A stretch of 64,000 nt of DNA from Halorussus salilacus (GTDB lineage: Archaea > Halobacteriota > Halobacteria > Halobacteriales > Haladaptataceae): contig NZ_CP099993.1 in assembly GCF_024138125.1 (NCBI RefSeq), forward strand, positions 1,364,001 to 1,428,000, given 5' to 3'. Below are positions 8,423 to 17,415 of this stretch, in pieces. How positions within the stretch are numbered: position 1 is the first letter of the stretch; each line of letters begins with the position of its first letter. A program made the position numbers and the translations under genes. A model generated the notes under the pieces. It saw only the letters and a list, made by a program, of their open reading frames with translations, searched no databases and was not told the DNA's origin.

Positions 8423-9895
8423 ATGTCCGAATCCTCGTTCACCATCAGCGACGACTGGAACGCGCTCTACATCGACGGCGAGTGGGTCGAACCCGGCGAC
8501 CGCGACGAACTCGGGGTCGAGAACCCCGCGACCCGCGAGCGGGTGACGACCGTCCCGGCCGGAACCGAGGACGACGTGGACCGCGCCTACGACGCCGCGG
8601 TCGCGGCCCAGTCGGCGTGGGCCGACCGCCCGGCCGACGAGCGCGCAGAGGTCATCGAGCGCGCGGGCGAACTGCTCGACGACCACCGCGACGACATCCT
8701 CGAAGCGCTCGCGGTCGAGTCCGGAAGCGCGAACACGAAGGCGTTCGCCGAGTGGCAGACCGCCCGCGGAATGGTCGACCACGCCGTCGGGTTCGCCGAC
8801 GACCTGACCACCGAGACCAGCGACTCGATGATTCCGGGCAAGACCAACGAGGTCCAGCGGATTCCGAAGGGCGTCGTGACCGTCATCTCGCCGTGGAACT
8901 TCCCGTTCAATCTCTCGATGCGGGCGGTCGCGCCCGCGCTCGCGGCTGGCAACGCGGTCGTCCTCAAGCCCGCGTCGCCGACGCCCGTGACCGGCGGCCT
9001 CCTGCTCGCGCGAATCTTCGAGGAGGCTGGCCTGCCCGACGGCGTGCTCAACGTCGTCACCGGCAGGGGGTCGGACATCGGCGACGCCATCGCGGGCCAC
9101 CCCGACGCCGACGTGATGGCGTTCACCGGGTCGACCGAGGTCGGAAAGCGCGTCGCGTCGAAGGCGGCCGAGAACCTCGCGCTCCCGGCGATGGAACTCG
9201 GCGGCAACAACCCCTTCGTCGTGACCGAGGACGCAGACCTCGACGCCGCCGTCGATTCAGCGGTGTTCGGGTCGTTCCTCCATCAGGGCCAGATCTGCAT
9301 CTCCATCAACCGCCACCTCGTCCACGAGTCGCTGTACGACGAGTACGTCGAGCGCCTCGCCGAGCGCGCCGAGGCGTTGCCCGTCGGCGACCCCCGCGAC
9401 CGCGAGAACGTGGTCGGGCCCGTCATCGACGAGTCCCAGCGCGACCAGATGCTGGCGTACGTCGAGGAGACGGTCGAGGCCGGGGCGACCCTCGAAACCG
9501 GCGGCGGCCACGAGGACCTCTACGTCGAGCCGACCGTCCTCTCGGACGCGACCAACGACATGGCCGCCGCGTGCAACGAGCACTTCGGCCCCATCGCGCC
9601 CGTCATCCCGTTCTCGGACGAGGAGGAGGCGGTCGAACTCGCCAACGACACCGAGTACGGACTCGCGGCGGCGGTCCACTCGGGCGACCTCGACCGCGCG
9701 CGGGACATCGCCGACCGCATCGAGGCCGGGATGGTCCACGTCAACGACCAGCCCATCAACGAGGAACCCCACGTCCCGTTCGGCGGCCTGAAGGATTCGG
9801 GAATCGGCCGGTACGACGGCCGCGAAATCTTCGAGGAAGTGACGACCACCAAGTGGGTGTCGGTCCAAGAGGAGACGCGCGAGTACCCGTTCTGA
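8423..9895 (+). CDS. NAD(P)-dependent aldehyde dehydrogenase
   Basis: This is a 490-residue ALDH superfamily enzyme. Visible are ISPWNFPFNLSMR (Rossmann entry), the Lys in VLKPASPTP, FTGSTEVGKRV, the general-base motif MELGGNNP and the catalytic cysteine in GQICISINR (residue 292). The substrate is not fixed by sequence; it resembles the benzaldehyde/vanillin or lactaldehyde-like groups. The start at 8423 follows a short upstream region shared divergently with fhs. It ends just before a perfect 22-bp hairpin. Confidence 0.9.
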   Translation: MSESSFTISDDWNALYIDGEWVEPGDRDELGVENPATRERVTTVPAGTEDDVDRAYDAAVAAQSAWADRPADERAEVIERAGELLDDHRDDILEALAVESGSANTKAFAEWQTARGMVDHAVGFADDLTTETSDSMIPGKTNEVQRIPKGVVTVISPWNFPFNLSMRAVAPALAAGNAVVLKPASPTPVTGGLLLARIFEEAGLPDGVLNVVTGRGSDIGDAIAGHPDADVMAFTGSTEVGKRVASKAAENLALPAMELGGNNPFVVTEDADLDAAVDSAVFGSFLHQGQICISINRHLVHESLYDEYVERLAERAEALPVGDPRDRENVVGPVIDESQRDQMLAYVEETVEAGATLETGGGHEDLYVEPTVLSDATNDMAAACNEHFGPIAPVIPFSDEEEAVELANDTEYGLAAAVHSGDLDRARDIADRIEAGMVHVNDQPINEEPHVPFGGLKDSGIGRYDGREIFEEVTTTKWVSVQEETREYPF

Positions 9896-9928
9896 GCCAC
9901 CCGCCCCTCGGAAATCCGGACCGAAGGG

Positions 9929-9977
9929 GATGCTCGCGCGGCGAAATCGCGGAGCGCGATTTCGCCGCGCGAGCATC
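9929..9977. terminator. Perfect 22-bp hairpin between convergent genes
   Basis: The arm at 9929-9950 (GATGCTCGCGCGGCGAAATC plus GC) is exactly reverse-complementary to 9956-9977, with a 5-base loop GGAGC. It lies between the convergent ALDH and nosY genes. A bidirectional terminator or transcript-stabilising stem is the simplest reading. No T-run follows. Confidence 0.6.
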
Positions 9978-10034
9978 GAGTTCTCGGTAGTGGGGGCGCT
10001 CGGGGAGACTTCGACGGACGACCAACCGACAGTC

Positions 10035-10856
10035 TCACCGCTCGGTCTCGGGCCACACCGCGAACACGGCGACCGCGAGCGCGGCGACCAGCCACGCGCC
10101 GAGGCCGACGACGCTGGCGACGGGCGAGGCGGCCGGAACCCCCGTCTCGACCCCGCCGACGACGGTCTCCAGTACGAGACCGCGGAACGCGCTGTTGGGG
10201 CTCAGCGCGAGCAACGACGGGAGGGCGGCGTCGGGGACGACGCCGCCCGCGAGCCCGGCGACGAGTCCGGCGTCGAAGCCGAGGACGAGCGCCAGGCCGA
10301 ACGCCGTGGCGAGCGCGAGCCCCGCGCGGGCGGTCCCGGCCGTCGCCGAGATGGCGATGGCCACCGCCGCGACGACCAGCGCGAACGCCGCGGTGAGGAC
10401 GACGAACCGGACGTAGCGTATCGGCGAGTCCATGCCCGCGTGGGTCGCGAGAAAACTGCTCTCGGTGCCGCCCGAGAGCGGAACGACCGCCGCCACCGCG
10501 AGCAGCGGGACGAGGACCGCGACCAGCAACGCCGACGCGCGACCGAGGTAGGTGCCGAGGACGAACGTCGCCCGCGAGACCGGATAGGTCCGGACGACGT
10601 CGAGTTCGCCCCGTCGGTCGTCGCCGAGGACGGCGCGGTAGCCGAACGCCAGCGCGAGCGCCGGGACCAGCACCTCGACGGGCGCGAGCAGGTCGAGCAC
10701 GAGCGGGACGTACCCGCCCGCGCTCGCGGTCCACGCGAGCGCTCCGACGACCGCCGCGAACCCCGCGGTCAGCGCGAGGAACGCCCGCGTCCGGGCGACG
10801 GTGGTGAGTTCGCGGCCGACGACCGCGAGGAGTCGGTCGAACGCCGGGCGACTCAC
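10035..10856 (-). CDS. nosY: ABC-2 type permease, NosY-like
   Basis: The 273-residue protein has six or more hydrophobic segments and the NosY-type core FGYRAVLGDDRRGELDVVRTYPVSRATFVLGTYLGR. It would form the membrane part of the NosDFY copper-site maturation transporter. Its start overlaps the upstream ATPase stop by 4 bases, so the genes are translationally coupled. nosZ itself is not in the window, so a role in nitrous oxide reductase maturation is inferred from the nosD/nosF neighbours. Confidence 0.82.
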   Translation of the reverse strand: MSRPAFDRLLAVVGRELTTVARTRAFLALTAGFAAVVGALAWTASAGGYVPLVLDLLAPVEVLVPALALAFGYRAVLGDDRRGELDVVRTYPVSRATFVLGTYLGRASALLVAVLVPLLAVAAVVPLSGGTESSFLATHAGMDSPIRYVRFVVLTAAFALVVAAVAIAISATAGTARAGLALATAFGLALVLGFDAGLVAGLAGGVVPDAALPSLLALSPNSAFRGLVLETVVGGVETGVPAASPVASVVGLGAWLVAALAVAVFAVWPETER

Positions 10857-11653
10857 GACTCCTCACCTCCTCGCGTCCGGACGCGGATGGAGGGGTCGCC
10901 GTCCTCGCCGTCTTCCCGCGCCGTGAGCGCCAGAAACGCCTCCCGGAGCGACGCCGCGTCGACCGACGCCGCGAGCTCCGCGGGCGGCCCCGACCCGACG
11001 ATGCGCCCGCGGTCGAGGACGGCGACGGCGTCGGCCTCGGCCGCGCCCGTGAGGTTGTGCGTGGCCAACAGCACGGTCGTCCCGTCGTCGGCGAGGTCGG
11101 CGGCCACCTCGAAGATGTACTCGGTCATCCGCGGGTCGAGGTCGCCGGTCGGCTCGTCGAGGACGACCAGCGGCGGGTCACCGAGGATGGCCTGCCCGAC
11201 GCCGAGCAGTCGGGTCATCCCGCCCGAGAGCGCGTCCACCCGGCGGTCCCGGACCGCCGACAGCCCCACGCGGTCGAGCGTCGCGTCCACGTCGGCCTCG
11301 CCGTCGAGCAGGTCGGCGTAGAACCCGAGGGTCTCCGCGACCGTGAACGCGGGCCTGAACGACGGCGACTGGGGGAGGTAGCCGATTCGACGCCCGCTCG
11401 GGGCCGGTGGCGGGAGCCTCACGCTCCCGGCGTCCGGGTCGAGTAGCCCGAGTATCGCCCGGAGCAACGTCGTCTTTCCCGAACCGTTCGGCCCCACGAG
11501 CGCCGCGACGGTTCCCTCCTCGACGCCGAACGACGCGTCCGACAACACGTCGACGGCCCCGAACGAGTGGGTCAGTCCCTCGACTTCGAGCGCGCGAGTC
11601 GCGGACGACTCGGCGCTCGGTCGTTCGCGTCCGTGCTGGCTGGTGTCGGTCAT
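10853..11653 (-). CDS. nosF: ABC transporter ATP-binding protein, NosF-like
   Basis: The 266-residue ATPase has Walker A GPNGSGKTTL, Q-loop YLPQSPSF, an unusual signature LSGGMTRLL, Walker B LVVLDEPTGDLDP and the H-loop ATHN. The length and position between nosD and nosY indicate NosF. It overlaps both neighbours by 4 bases (ATGA-type junctions), so nosDFY is one transcript. It powers the NosDFY complex in the membrane. Confidence 0.85.
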   Translation of the reverse strand: MTDTSQHGRERPSAESSATRALEVEGLTHSFGAVDVLSDASFGVEEGTVAALVGPNGSGKTTLLRAILGLLDPDAGSVRLPPPAPSGRRIGYLPQSPSFRPAFTVAETLGFYADLLDGEADVDATLDRVGLSAVRDRRVDALSGGMTRLLGVGQAILGDPPLVVLDEPTGDLDPRMTEYIFEVAADLADDGTTVLLATHNLTGAAEADAVAVLDRGRIVGSGPPAELAASVDAASLREAFLALTAREDGEDGDPSIRVRTRGGEES

Positions 11654-13593
11654 GGTCTCTCGCTGGGTGTGGCGTTCGCGGGTTCGTCGGTCCGGTTCGT
11701 TTCGGCGAGCGCGTCCGGGCGGACGGGCTCGGCGAGCGGTGCCTCGTCGACCACGCCGGTCGGTCGGAGCCCGGGGACGAGCCCCTGAAGCGTCCGGATC
11801 GCCGCCTGTGCGGGCGACTGGGCGAGCGTGCTCGCGCCCGGGACGTCGCCCACCCGGCCGTCGACCGGTCCGGACGGGTGGAACGACCGGTCTATCGTCC
11901 CGTCCCCGTCGGCGTCGACGCCGGGCGCGTCGTCCCAGTAGTTGCCCCGGCCCTCGGCGGTCCAGACCCGGAGCGGCCCGAGGTACGCCGAGACGTCCTC
12001 GTCGTTGTCGACGAAGTCGTTCGAGACGACGCGGTTGGTCGGGATGATCGACGCCGCGCGGACCCCGATCTCGTTGCGGGCGACGACGTTCCGCTCGTAG
12101 AGGGAGACCTTCGACGGCGCTTTGAGCCCGTATCGGTTGTCGGCGACCACGTTGTCGGCGACGTACGACGCCTCGCCGCCGACGTTGACGCCGACGCCGT
12201 TGTCCCGGGCGTCGTTTCCGACGATGAGGTTCCCGGTCGGCCGGGTCATCACCACGACGCCCGTGTCGGCTCCCCGGACGGTGTTGTTCGCCACGAGCGC
12301 GTCGGAGGTGTACATCTCGTGGACGCCGAACCGCAAGCCGTCGCGCCCGAGCATCTCGTTGTCCCGGACGACGAGGCCGTCGGCGAGGTGGGTGTAGACG
12401 CCGTCCCGACCGTCGACGAACGTCGAGTTCTGGACGACGACCCGCGAGCGCATCACCATCACGCCCATGAAGCCCTCCTGCCACTCGTCACTGCCCTCGA
12501 CGCTCACGTTGTCGACGACCGCGCGCTGGCTCCACCGGGCGACGACGCCGTTCGCGGGCGTCTCGACGGAGACGTTGCGCACCAGCGAGCCGTTGGCACC
12601 CGCGAGTTCGACCCCGGCGTCCCCGTAGCCGTACCCGAGCTGGACGCGGTAGTCCCAGTCGTCGCCGCGGTCGGTCGAGACGTTCTCGTCCACCAGCGTG
12701 TCGCCGACCCCCGAGATTCGGAGGTCGGTTATCGCGACCCGGGGCGCGGTCGCCGACACGACGCTCCCGTTCGCGTCGCCCCGGAGGTGGGTCGCCGACC
12801 CGGCCCCGCGGAGCGTCAGGGGCTTGTCGACCGTGAGGTTCGCGTCGTAGGTCCCCGGCGGGACCACCACCGTCGTGTTCGGGGGCGCGGCCGCCACGGC
12901 TTCCTCGACCGTGTCTGCATCCTCGCCGACCACGACAGAGACCGGCCGGTCGGCCAGGCGGTCTGCGTCGGCGACCCGACCGTCGGCCCAGTCGTGTTGC
13001 CGGTCGACCTCGGTCCGGAACGACTCGCGGGTCGACGCGCTGGTGTCGAACGAGCGCGCACGGACCCCGTCCCAGCCGACGACTTCGCCGCCGTGCTCGG
13101 CGGCGAAGTCATCGGCGGCGTCCCGCGAGGAGAAAGGCACGACGGTCTCGCCCGCAGGCGTCCGGGCGCGGCTGTCGACCACGAAGTGGGCCTCCTCGGC
13201 GGGCACCCACGAGACGAACGAACCGGGGTCGTCGGGCACGCGGAGGTACCCCTCGTCGGTGAGTCGCAGGTCGGCGCGGGCGTAGTCGCTGACGTACGTC
13301 GCGAGCGGCGGGCCGAACTGGCGGTCGTGACCGTCGCGACCGAGTTCGTCCACCAGCGCGGTGACGCCGTAGTAGCCGACGACGTAGCGGTACTGCGTGT
13401 AGAACACCTCCGCCCGGGGTATCTCGACGTCGCGGTCGTCGGCTTCGACCGTCGCGGCCGCCGTCAGCCCCATGGTGACGGTGTCGTCGAACGGAACCGG
13501 GTCGGGGCGGCGCTCGCCCGCGTCCACCACGAACGCGGCGCTACTCACCAGCAGGAAGGCGAACAGGGCGGCGAGGACGGGTCTCGGGTTCAT
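11650..13593 (-). CDS. nosD: NosD-like copper-maturation beta-helix protein with NosL-like N-terminal part
   Basis: This 647-residue exported protein starts with a hydrophobic signal segment (MNPRPVLAALFAFLLVSSAAF). Residues about 40-190 contain VVPFSSRDAADDFAAEHGGEVVGW, which resembles the end of the NosL-like protein encoded divergently upstream (FVPFSESGDAESFAEEYGGEVVAY). The rest is a right-handed beta-helix of repeated N-x-V/V-x-N turns, typical of CASH/NosD domains. It works outside the membrane with NosF/NosY. The C-terminus ends in a Thr/Asn/Pro-rich tail without an obvious anchor. The NosL-NosD fusion is the odd feature. Confidence 0.85.
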   Translation of the reverse strand: MNPRPVLAALFAFLLVSSAAFVVDAGERRPDPVPFDDTVTMGLTAAATVEADDRDVEIPRAEVFYTQYRYVVGYYGVTALVDELGRDGHDRQFGPPLATYVSDYARADLRLTDEGYLRVPDDPGSFVSWVPAEEAHFVVDSRARTPAGETVVPFSSRDAADDFAAEHGGEVVGWDGVRARSFDTSASTRESFRTEVDRQHDWADGRVADADRLADRPVSVVVGEDADTVEEAVAAAPPNTTVVVPPGTYDANLTVDKPLTLRGAGSATHLRGDANGSVVSATAPRVAITDLRISGVGDTLVDENVSTDRGDDWDYRVQLGYGYGDAGVELAGANGSLVRNVSVETPANGVVARWSQRAVVDNVSVEGSDEWQEGFMGVMVMRSRVVVQNSTFVDGRDGVYTHLADGLVVRDNEMLGRDGLRFGVHEMYTSDALVANNTVRGADTGVVVMTRPTGNLIVGNDARDNGVGVNVGGEASYVADNVVADNRYGLKAPSKVSLYERNVVARNEIGVRAASIIPTNRVVSNDFVDNDEDVSAYLGPLRVWTAEGRGNYWDDAPGVDADGDGTIDRSFHPSGPVDGRVGDVPGASTLAQSPAQAAIRTLQGLVPGLRPTGVVDEAPLAEPVRPDALAETNRTDEPANATPSERP

Positions 13594-13726
13594 CTGGTCG
13601 GTCTCGGTGGTGGCGAGCGTTTCGTCGGTGTCGCTACGGACGGCGTCCTTTTACGACTTCGCCCCGATTCTCGGGGTTCGAGAACGCGCGATATTCGTAT
13701 GCCTCTCGAACCCCTAGGGTCGAGTG

Positions 13727-14383
13727 ATGTGCTTCGAGGACCCCGACGAGGACGTTCGTCGTCGCCGCAGACACGACCGGCGAGCCGCCGACCCGACCGA
13801 GGAGTCGCTCGGACCGGCCCGCACGAACCGCCGCGCCGTACTCGGTGCGGTCGGACTGGCGACGACGGCGTCGCTGGCCGGTTGCATCGGCGACCTGACC
13901 GGCGGAAGCGAGGAGACGCCCGAGGCCGTCTCGCTCGCGGACGGACTCGACTGCGACAACTGCGGGATGGTCATCGAGCAACACCCCGGCCCGAACGGCC
14001 AGCTCTTCTTCGAAGACCGGTCGCCGGAGGGCCACGACAACCCCGCGCGCTTCGACGCGCTCAAGCAGTGTTTCTTCCCGTACAAGCTCGAACGCGAACA
14101 GGAGGGGTGGAACGCAGTCGTCGGCTACGTCACCGACTACTCGTCGGTCGAGTACGACGTCTCGACTCAGGGCGGAACGACCACCATCTCCTCGCACACC
14201 GACCCCGAGTCGTTCGCCGAGGCCGAGACCCTCCAGTACGTCGTCGAGAGCGAGGTCGAGGGCGCGATGGGCCCGGACTTCGTCCCGTTCTCCGAGTCCG
14301 GGGACGCCGAGTCGTTCGCCGAGGAGTACGGCGGCGAGGTGGTCGCCTACGACGACATCGGCGAGGGATTACTCGGCAACTGA
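13727..14383 (+). CDS. nosL: NosL-like copper-binding lipoprotein
   Basis: The 218-residue protein has a cytoplasmic arginine-rich leader, a twin-arginine-type signal NRRAVLGAVGLATTASLAGC with lipobox LAGC, then the NosL copper motif CDNCGM. The remainder (VPFSESGDAESFAEEYGGEV) is the NosL core. It should be lipid-anchored on the outer face and deliver copper. ATG at 13727 is preferred over the overlapping GTG at 13724. It is divergent from nosD with a 133-base promoter region between. Its end overlaps the convergent SOUL gene by 15 bases. Confidence 0.85.
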   Translation: MCFEDPDEDVRRRRRHDRRAADPTEESLGPARTNRRAVLGAVGLATTASLAGCIGDLTGGSEETPEAVSLADGLDCDNCGMVIEQHPGPNGQLFFEDRSPEGHDNPARFDALKQCFFPYKLEREQEGWNAVVGYVTDYSSVEYDVSTQGGTTTISSHTDPESFAEAETLQYVVESEVEGAMGPDFVPFSESGDAESFAEEYGGEVVAYDDIGEGLLGN

Positions 14384-15088
14384 CCCTCGGTCAGACCGGC
14401 TCTCAGCGTCCGTTTCGACGCCCAGCGCGTCCGGGTCCACCCCGACGCCGACCTCGTTGCGACGCATGAACGGCGGCGTCCACGGGTCGTCGTACTGGAA
14501 CAGCACGGGCCGTCCCCGGGGTTCGACCCCGCGCTCTGCGAGCGCATCGAGCAGAGCGCGCCGGTGTCGCTCGACCCGGTCGTCGGTGGCGTACCACGAG
14601 AACCGCCTGACAGCGAGGGTTCGAGGTGGCTCGACCACGAGTCGAACCGCGGGGTTCGTCGGCACCGGCGCGGTCTCCGGGGCGTAGTCGGCCGGGAGGT
14701 AGAACGCCATCGTGACGCCGGTCTCGTCGGATTCCGTGCGGACCGGCGCGGTCATGGGGAGCGCCTCGCTCCCGGTCCGGACCGGACCGCCGGGCTCCGT
14801 CGTCGGCTCCCCGCCGGTCGCCACGGGCGCGGTCATCGCCACCTCCTCGCCGCCCTCGTTCTCGCCGGAGATGTACCGGAAGAGGCGGCCGAAGGCCTCG
14901 CGGTCGTCGGCGGCGGTCGTCTCGGCGAGGACGGTCCGGGGGTAGCGCCGGACCTCGACGCCGTCGAACCTCCCGCGGACCTCGTAGGAGACGCGTTCGG
15001 TCGCGCGGTCGACGTAGAGCCCCCAGCCGACCCACGCCGCCAGCAGGCCGCCAGCGGTCGCGAGCAGTGCCTTGGTTCGGGTGCGCAT
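14369..15088 (-). CDS. SOUL/HEBP-type haem-binding protein, membrane-anchored
   Basis: This 239-residue protein has one N-terminal hydrophobic segment ([20 protein letters not shown]), then the SOUL fold: [43 protein letters not shown], and a C-terminal FMRRNEVGV. The MTAPV repeats and FMRRNEV ending are characteristic. It is likely anchored and faces outside or the membrane. The function of archaeal SOUL proteins is not established; haem binding is inferred from family. Start MRTRTK at 15088 places the anchor at the N-terminus. Confidence 0.85.
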   Translation of the reverse strand: MRTRTKALLATAGGLLAAWVGWGLYVDRATERVSYEVRGRFDGVEVRRYPRTVLAETTAADDREAFGRLFRYISGENEGGEEVAMTAPVATGGEPTTEPGGPVRTGSEALPMTAPVRTESDETGVTMAFYLPADYAPETAPVPTNPAVRLVVEPPRTLAVRRFSWYATDDRVERHRRALLDALAERGVEPRGRPVLFQYDDPWTPPFMRRNEVGVGVDPDALGVETDAESRSDRGSVAE

Positions 15089-15172
15089 GGGGAGAGACAC
15101 GCGACCGACGGCCAAAAGTCCACGCGCCGATTCGGGTCGCCGCCCCGCCCGCCCCGCCGCGACACTTCGACG

Positions 15173-15180
15173 TATTTTTA
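15173..15180 (+). promoter_or_regulatory. TATA box for eS6
   Basis: TATTTTTA lies about 25-32 bases before the eS6 ATG at 15205. This spacing puts the transcription start at or next to the ATG, as in leaderless haloarchaeal messages. Confidence 0.55.
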
Positions 15181-15204
15181 CGCCCAATCCACCTTCTGTT
15201 CCGT

Positions 15205-15621
15205 ATGGCAGACTTCCAGGTCGTCGTCGCGGACCCCGACTCCGGGACGACCTACCAGCGCGACGTGGACGGACAGGACGCGAACCGCTTCCTCGGCAAG
15301 GCCATCGGCGAGGAGGTCGACGGCGGCGCGGTCGGCCTCGACGGCTACACCGTCGAGATTACCGGCGGGTCGGACTTCGCCGGTCGCCCGATGCGCGGCG
15401 ACGTGGCCGGGCCCGACCTGAAGGAGGTCCTGCTCGACGGCGGCACGGGCTACAAGCCCTCCCGCGACGGCGAGCGAAAGCGCGTCACGGTCCGCGGCGG
15501 CGAGGTCAGCGACGCGGTCGCACAGCTCAACGTCAAGGTCGCAGAGCGCGGCGACGCCGACGTCGAGGACCTGCTCGGCGAGGGCGGCGACGAGGACGCC
15601 GACGAGGAAGCCGACGAGTAA
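15205..15621 (+). CDS. rps6e: 30S ribosomal protein eS6
   Basis: The 138-residue protein starts [21 protein letters not shown] and contains [24 protein letters not shown] and [11 protein letters not shown], the archaeal eS6 signature regions. The length matches archaeal eS6 plus a very acidic tail, usual in halophiles. It is part of the small ribosomal subunit. Confidence 0.95.
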   Translation: MADFQVVVADPDSGTTYQRDVDGQDANRFLGKAIGEEVDGGAVGLDGYTVEITGGSDFAGRPMRGDVAGPDLKEVLLDGGTGYKPSRDGERKRVTVRGGEVSDAVAQLNVKVAERGDADVEDLLGEGGDEDADEEADE

Positions 15622-15673
15622 GCGACCACAGCCGTTTTCTCTCTCAAGTTCCTACGCCGACACAGCGACCGCC

Positions 15674-16114
15674 ATGGCAGACCGCATCTCCAGCGACCAC
15701 TCCTCGCTCACGACAGTCCGTGCGACGCTCGTCAAGAGCGGCGGACTCGACCGCCCGAAGATCGAGATTCCCGACGACGAGGCAGACCGCTTTCCGGACG
15801 ACGAACTCGTCCGCGTGGTCGCCGACGACACCGAGTACCGCGCCCGAATCGAGACGCCCCTGACCGACGACGGCCGCGAGATTCGAGGACTGTACGAGAC
15901 CCCTCGGCTCGCGCGCAACCCCGGGGAGGGCGAGAACCGCCTCGGCTCGTGGGTCGCAGACACCGGCGTCGAGTTCGGCCAGTCGGTCCTCGTCGACGTG
16001 GTCGAGGAGGGGTTCAAGTACGGCCTGCGCGAACCCGGCGAGCGCGTCTTCTACGAGGCGACCGAGTCGCCCGACGAGGGACTGGCCGACATCGCGAAGC
16101 AGTTGGACGAGTGA
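15674..16114 (+). CDS. Conserved haloarchaeal protein of unknown function
   Basis: The 146-residue acidic protein (MADRISSDHSSLTTVRATLV) has a beta-rich N-terminal half (PKIEIPDDEADRFPDDELVRVVADDTEYRARIE) and a closing region EFGQSVLVDVVEEGFKYGLREPGERVFYE. No catalytic motif or membrane segment is seen. It looks like a small haloarchaeal DUF family. It follows eS6 by 52 bases and may be co-transcribed. Confidence 0.75.
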   Translation: MADRISSDHSSLTTVRATLVKSGGLDRPKIEIPDDEADRFPDDELVRVVADDTEYRARIETPLTDDGREIRGLYETPRLARNPGEGENRLGSWVADTGVEFGQSVLVDVVEEGFKYGLREPGERVFYEATESPDEGLADIAKQLDE

Positions 16115-16139
16115 ACTCGCGGCAGGTGAAGTAGTTCTC

Positions 16140-16168
16140 GTGGTGACGCCCTGCGCAGGATTCACCAC
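16140..16168. terminator. Short inverted repeat after the 15674 gene
   Basis: GTGGTGA at 16140-16146 pairs with TCACCAC at 16162-16168 around a 15-base loop, 26 bases after the preceding stop codon. It may act as a terminator stem; support is weak. Confidence 0.3.
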
Positions 16169-16172
16169 GGGT

Positions 16173-16295
16173 GGGACTGAAAGGGGCCGGGCGCTCGCGT
16201 TCATGTAGTCGCCTCAGCGACCCCTATTCGGCGCGGGTTGTGCGGAGAGCGCCGAATATGTCGCTGAGCGACCGCGAGCGCCCGGGGGCTTTCGA
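16173..16295. repeat. Long stem-loop repeat, copy 1
   Basis: It begins GGGACTGAAAGGGGCC and ends GGGGGCTTTCGAG. Outer arms GGGCGCTCGCG/CGCGAGCGCCC and inner arms GTCGCCTCAGCGAC/GTCGCTGAGCGAC with TATTCGGCG/CGCCGAATA form a long imperfect hairpin. Four other copies in the window share the end motifs, in one or the other orientation. Confidence 0.75.
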
Positions 16296-16400
16296 GGACG
16301 ATACGGTTCGGGCATAGACGAACTCTCCCTGTTCGCCGACCCAACTCCCTCCCGAATCGAGAGCGCGGCCCTTTTCCCGCCATCCCACCTACCCCGGCAC

Positions 16401-16823
16401 ATGACCAAACGAGACGAGTTCCTCGCGGGCGAGCGCCCCGAGGACGTGGCGCTGTACCTCGCCGACTCGTTCGTGGACGGCGACGGCGAGGGACTCGCCA
16501 AGCACGGCGAGGCGGTCGAGAACGGCACCGTCCTCGTCGTCGAGGGCGAACAGGGCCGGAGCGTCTTCAACACGGCGACCGGGATGGACGCGATGGGATT
16601 CGCCAAGCAGGCGATGGGCACCGAGGGGACCATCGACCGCGGCCTCGCGGGCGGCGAGTGCCCCGACTGCGACGGCGAGGTGCGGTTCGTCTTCGCGTTC
16701 GCCGAGGAGCAGAACGAGGACGTGGGCGGCCTCTACGCCGAGGGGAGCGTGATTCACGCCTACGCGCATTGTGAATGCGGGACCTCCTTCGCCGAGAAGT
16801 GGGTCGCCGACGATGCGGAGTGA
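16401..16823 (+). CDS. Conserved haloarchaeal protein with C-terminal zinc-ribbon-like cysteines (DUF5807-like)
   Basis: The 140-residue protein (MTKRDEFLAGERPEDVALYLADSF) has two paired cysteines late in the chain: CPDC (about residue 88) and CECG (about residue 127). Their spacing suits one zinc site. The N-terminal part is helical and acidic. It is likely a cytosolic haloarchaeal DUF; the DUF5807 assignment is from memory of the family and not searched. Confidence 0.7.
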   Translation: MTKRDEFLAGERPEDVALYLADSFVDGDGEGLAKHGEAVENGTVLVVEGEQGRSVFNTATGMDAMGFAKQAMGTEGTIDRGLAGGECPDCDGEVRFVFAFAEEQNEDVGGLYAEGSVIHAYAHCECGTSFAEKWVADDAE

Positions 16824-16872
16824 CTTTTCGGACTGCGACTACTGGAGAGACCAGAAGCAGGAGGACGGTTTA

Positions 16873-17007
16873 GAAAGCCCCCGGACGCTGAACCCGCCGG
16901 GACTCGTTGCGCGCCGCGTTCCGGGCATGCGGCGCTCCGCGCCGTTCCGGGCTTTCGCGGTGCTTACTTCGTCCGGGCGGGATTCAGCGCCCGGCCCCTT
17001 TCAGTCC
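16873..17007. repeat. Long stem-loop repeat, copy 2 (divergent interior)
   Basis: It starts GAAAGCCCCCGGACGCTGAA and ends TTCAGCGCCCGGCCCCTTTC then AGTCCC, so it is inverted relative to copy 1. The end motifs are shared but the interior stems (CCCGCCGGGACTCG..., GTTCCGGGCATGC) differ from the other copies. Confidence 0.65.
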
Positions 17008-17094
17008 CTCCCGACGGTGGTCGGTGTCCCCTTAGATTCCGTCGGTTGATGCCACGGCCCAAGCCGTTTTGCCGCGGGGCGTCCCACGCCCGCC

Positions 17095-17382
17095 ATGGGC
17101 GAGGCCGACTACGAGCGCGTCCCGCTCGACGACTGGGCGTCGGTCCGGACCCACCTCCGGGACTTTGCGGAGGGCGGGGCCGTCACCGAGAGCGACGAGG
17201 GCATCGCGGTCACTGTCGGGAGCGCCCGGTTCTCGGTCACGCGCGACGGCCGCGTCGAGGCCGGAATGCCCCTCCACGACTTCGAGGACGGCGGCGTCGA
17301 GGCGCTCTACTTCGACCGCGCTCACGACCGAATCCGCGTCGAGGGCGGGGAGGTCTCCTACGAGTTCCGCAGACCCTCGTAA
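17095..17382 (+). CDS. Small conserved haloarchaeal protein of unknown function
   Basis: The 95-residue acidic protein (MGEADYERVPLDDWASVRTHL) has a helical start followed by beta-strand-rich sequence (RFSVTRDGRVEAGMPLHDFEDGGVEALYFD). No known motif was recognised. It lies 33 bases before the PfkB-family kinase gene and may be co-transcribed with it. Confidence 0.7.
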   Translation: MGEADYERVPLDDWASVRTHLRDFAEGGAVTESDEGIAVTVGSARFSVTRDGRVEAGMPLHDFEDGGVEALYFDRAHDRIRVEGGEVSYEFRRPS

Positions 17383-17415
17383 GGGGTTTGGTCCCCGGGT
17401 GCCTCGGTCACGACG

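Noticed and set aside
16173-17007. Stem-loop repeats as insertion sequences
   Set aside because: No transposase gene or target-site duplication is visible; at most they are non-autonomous elements.
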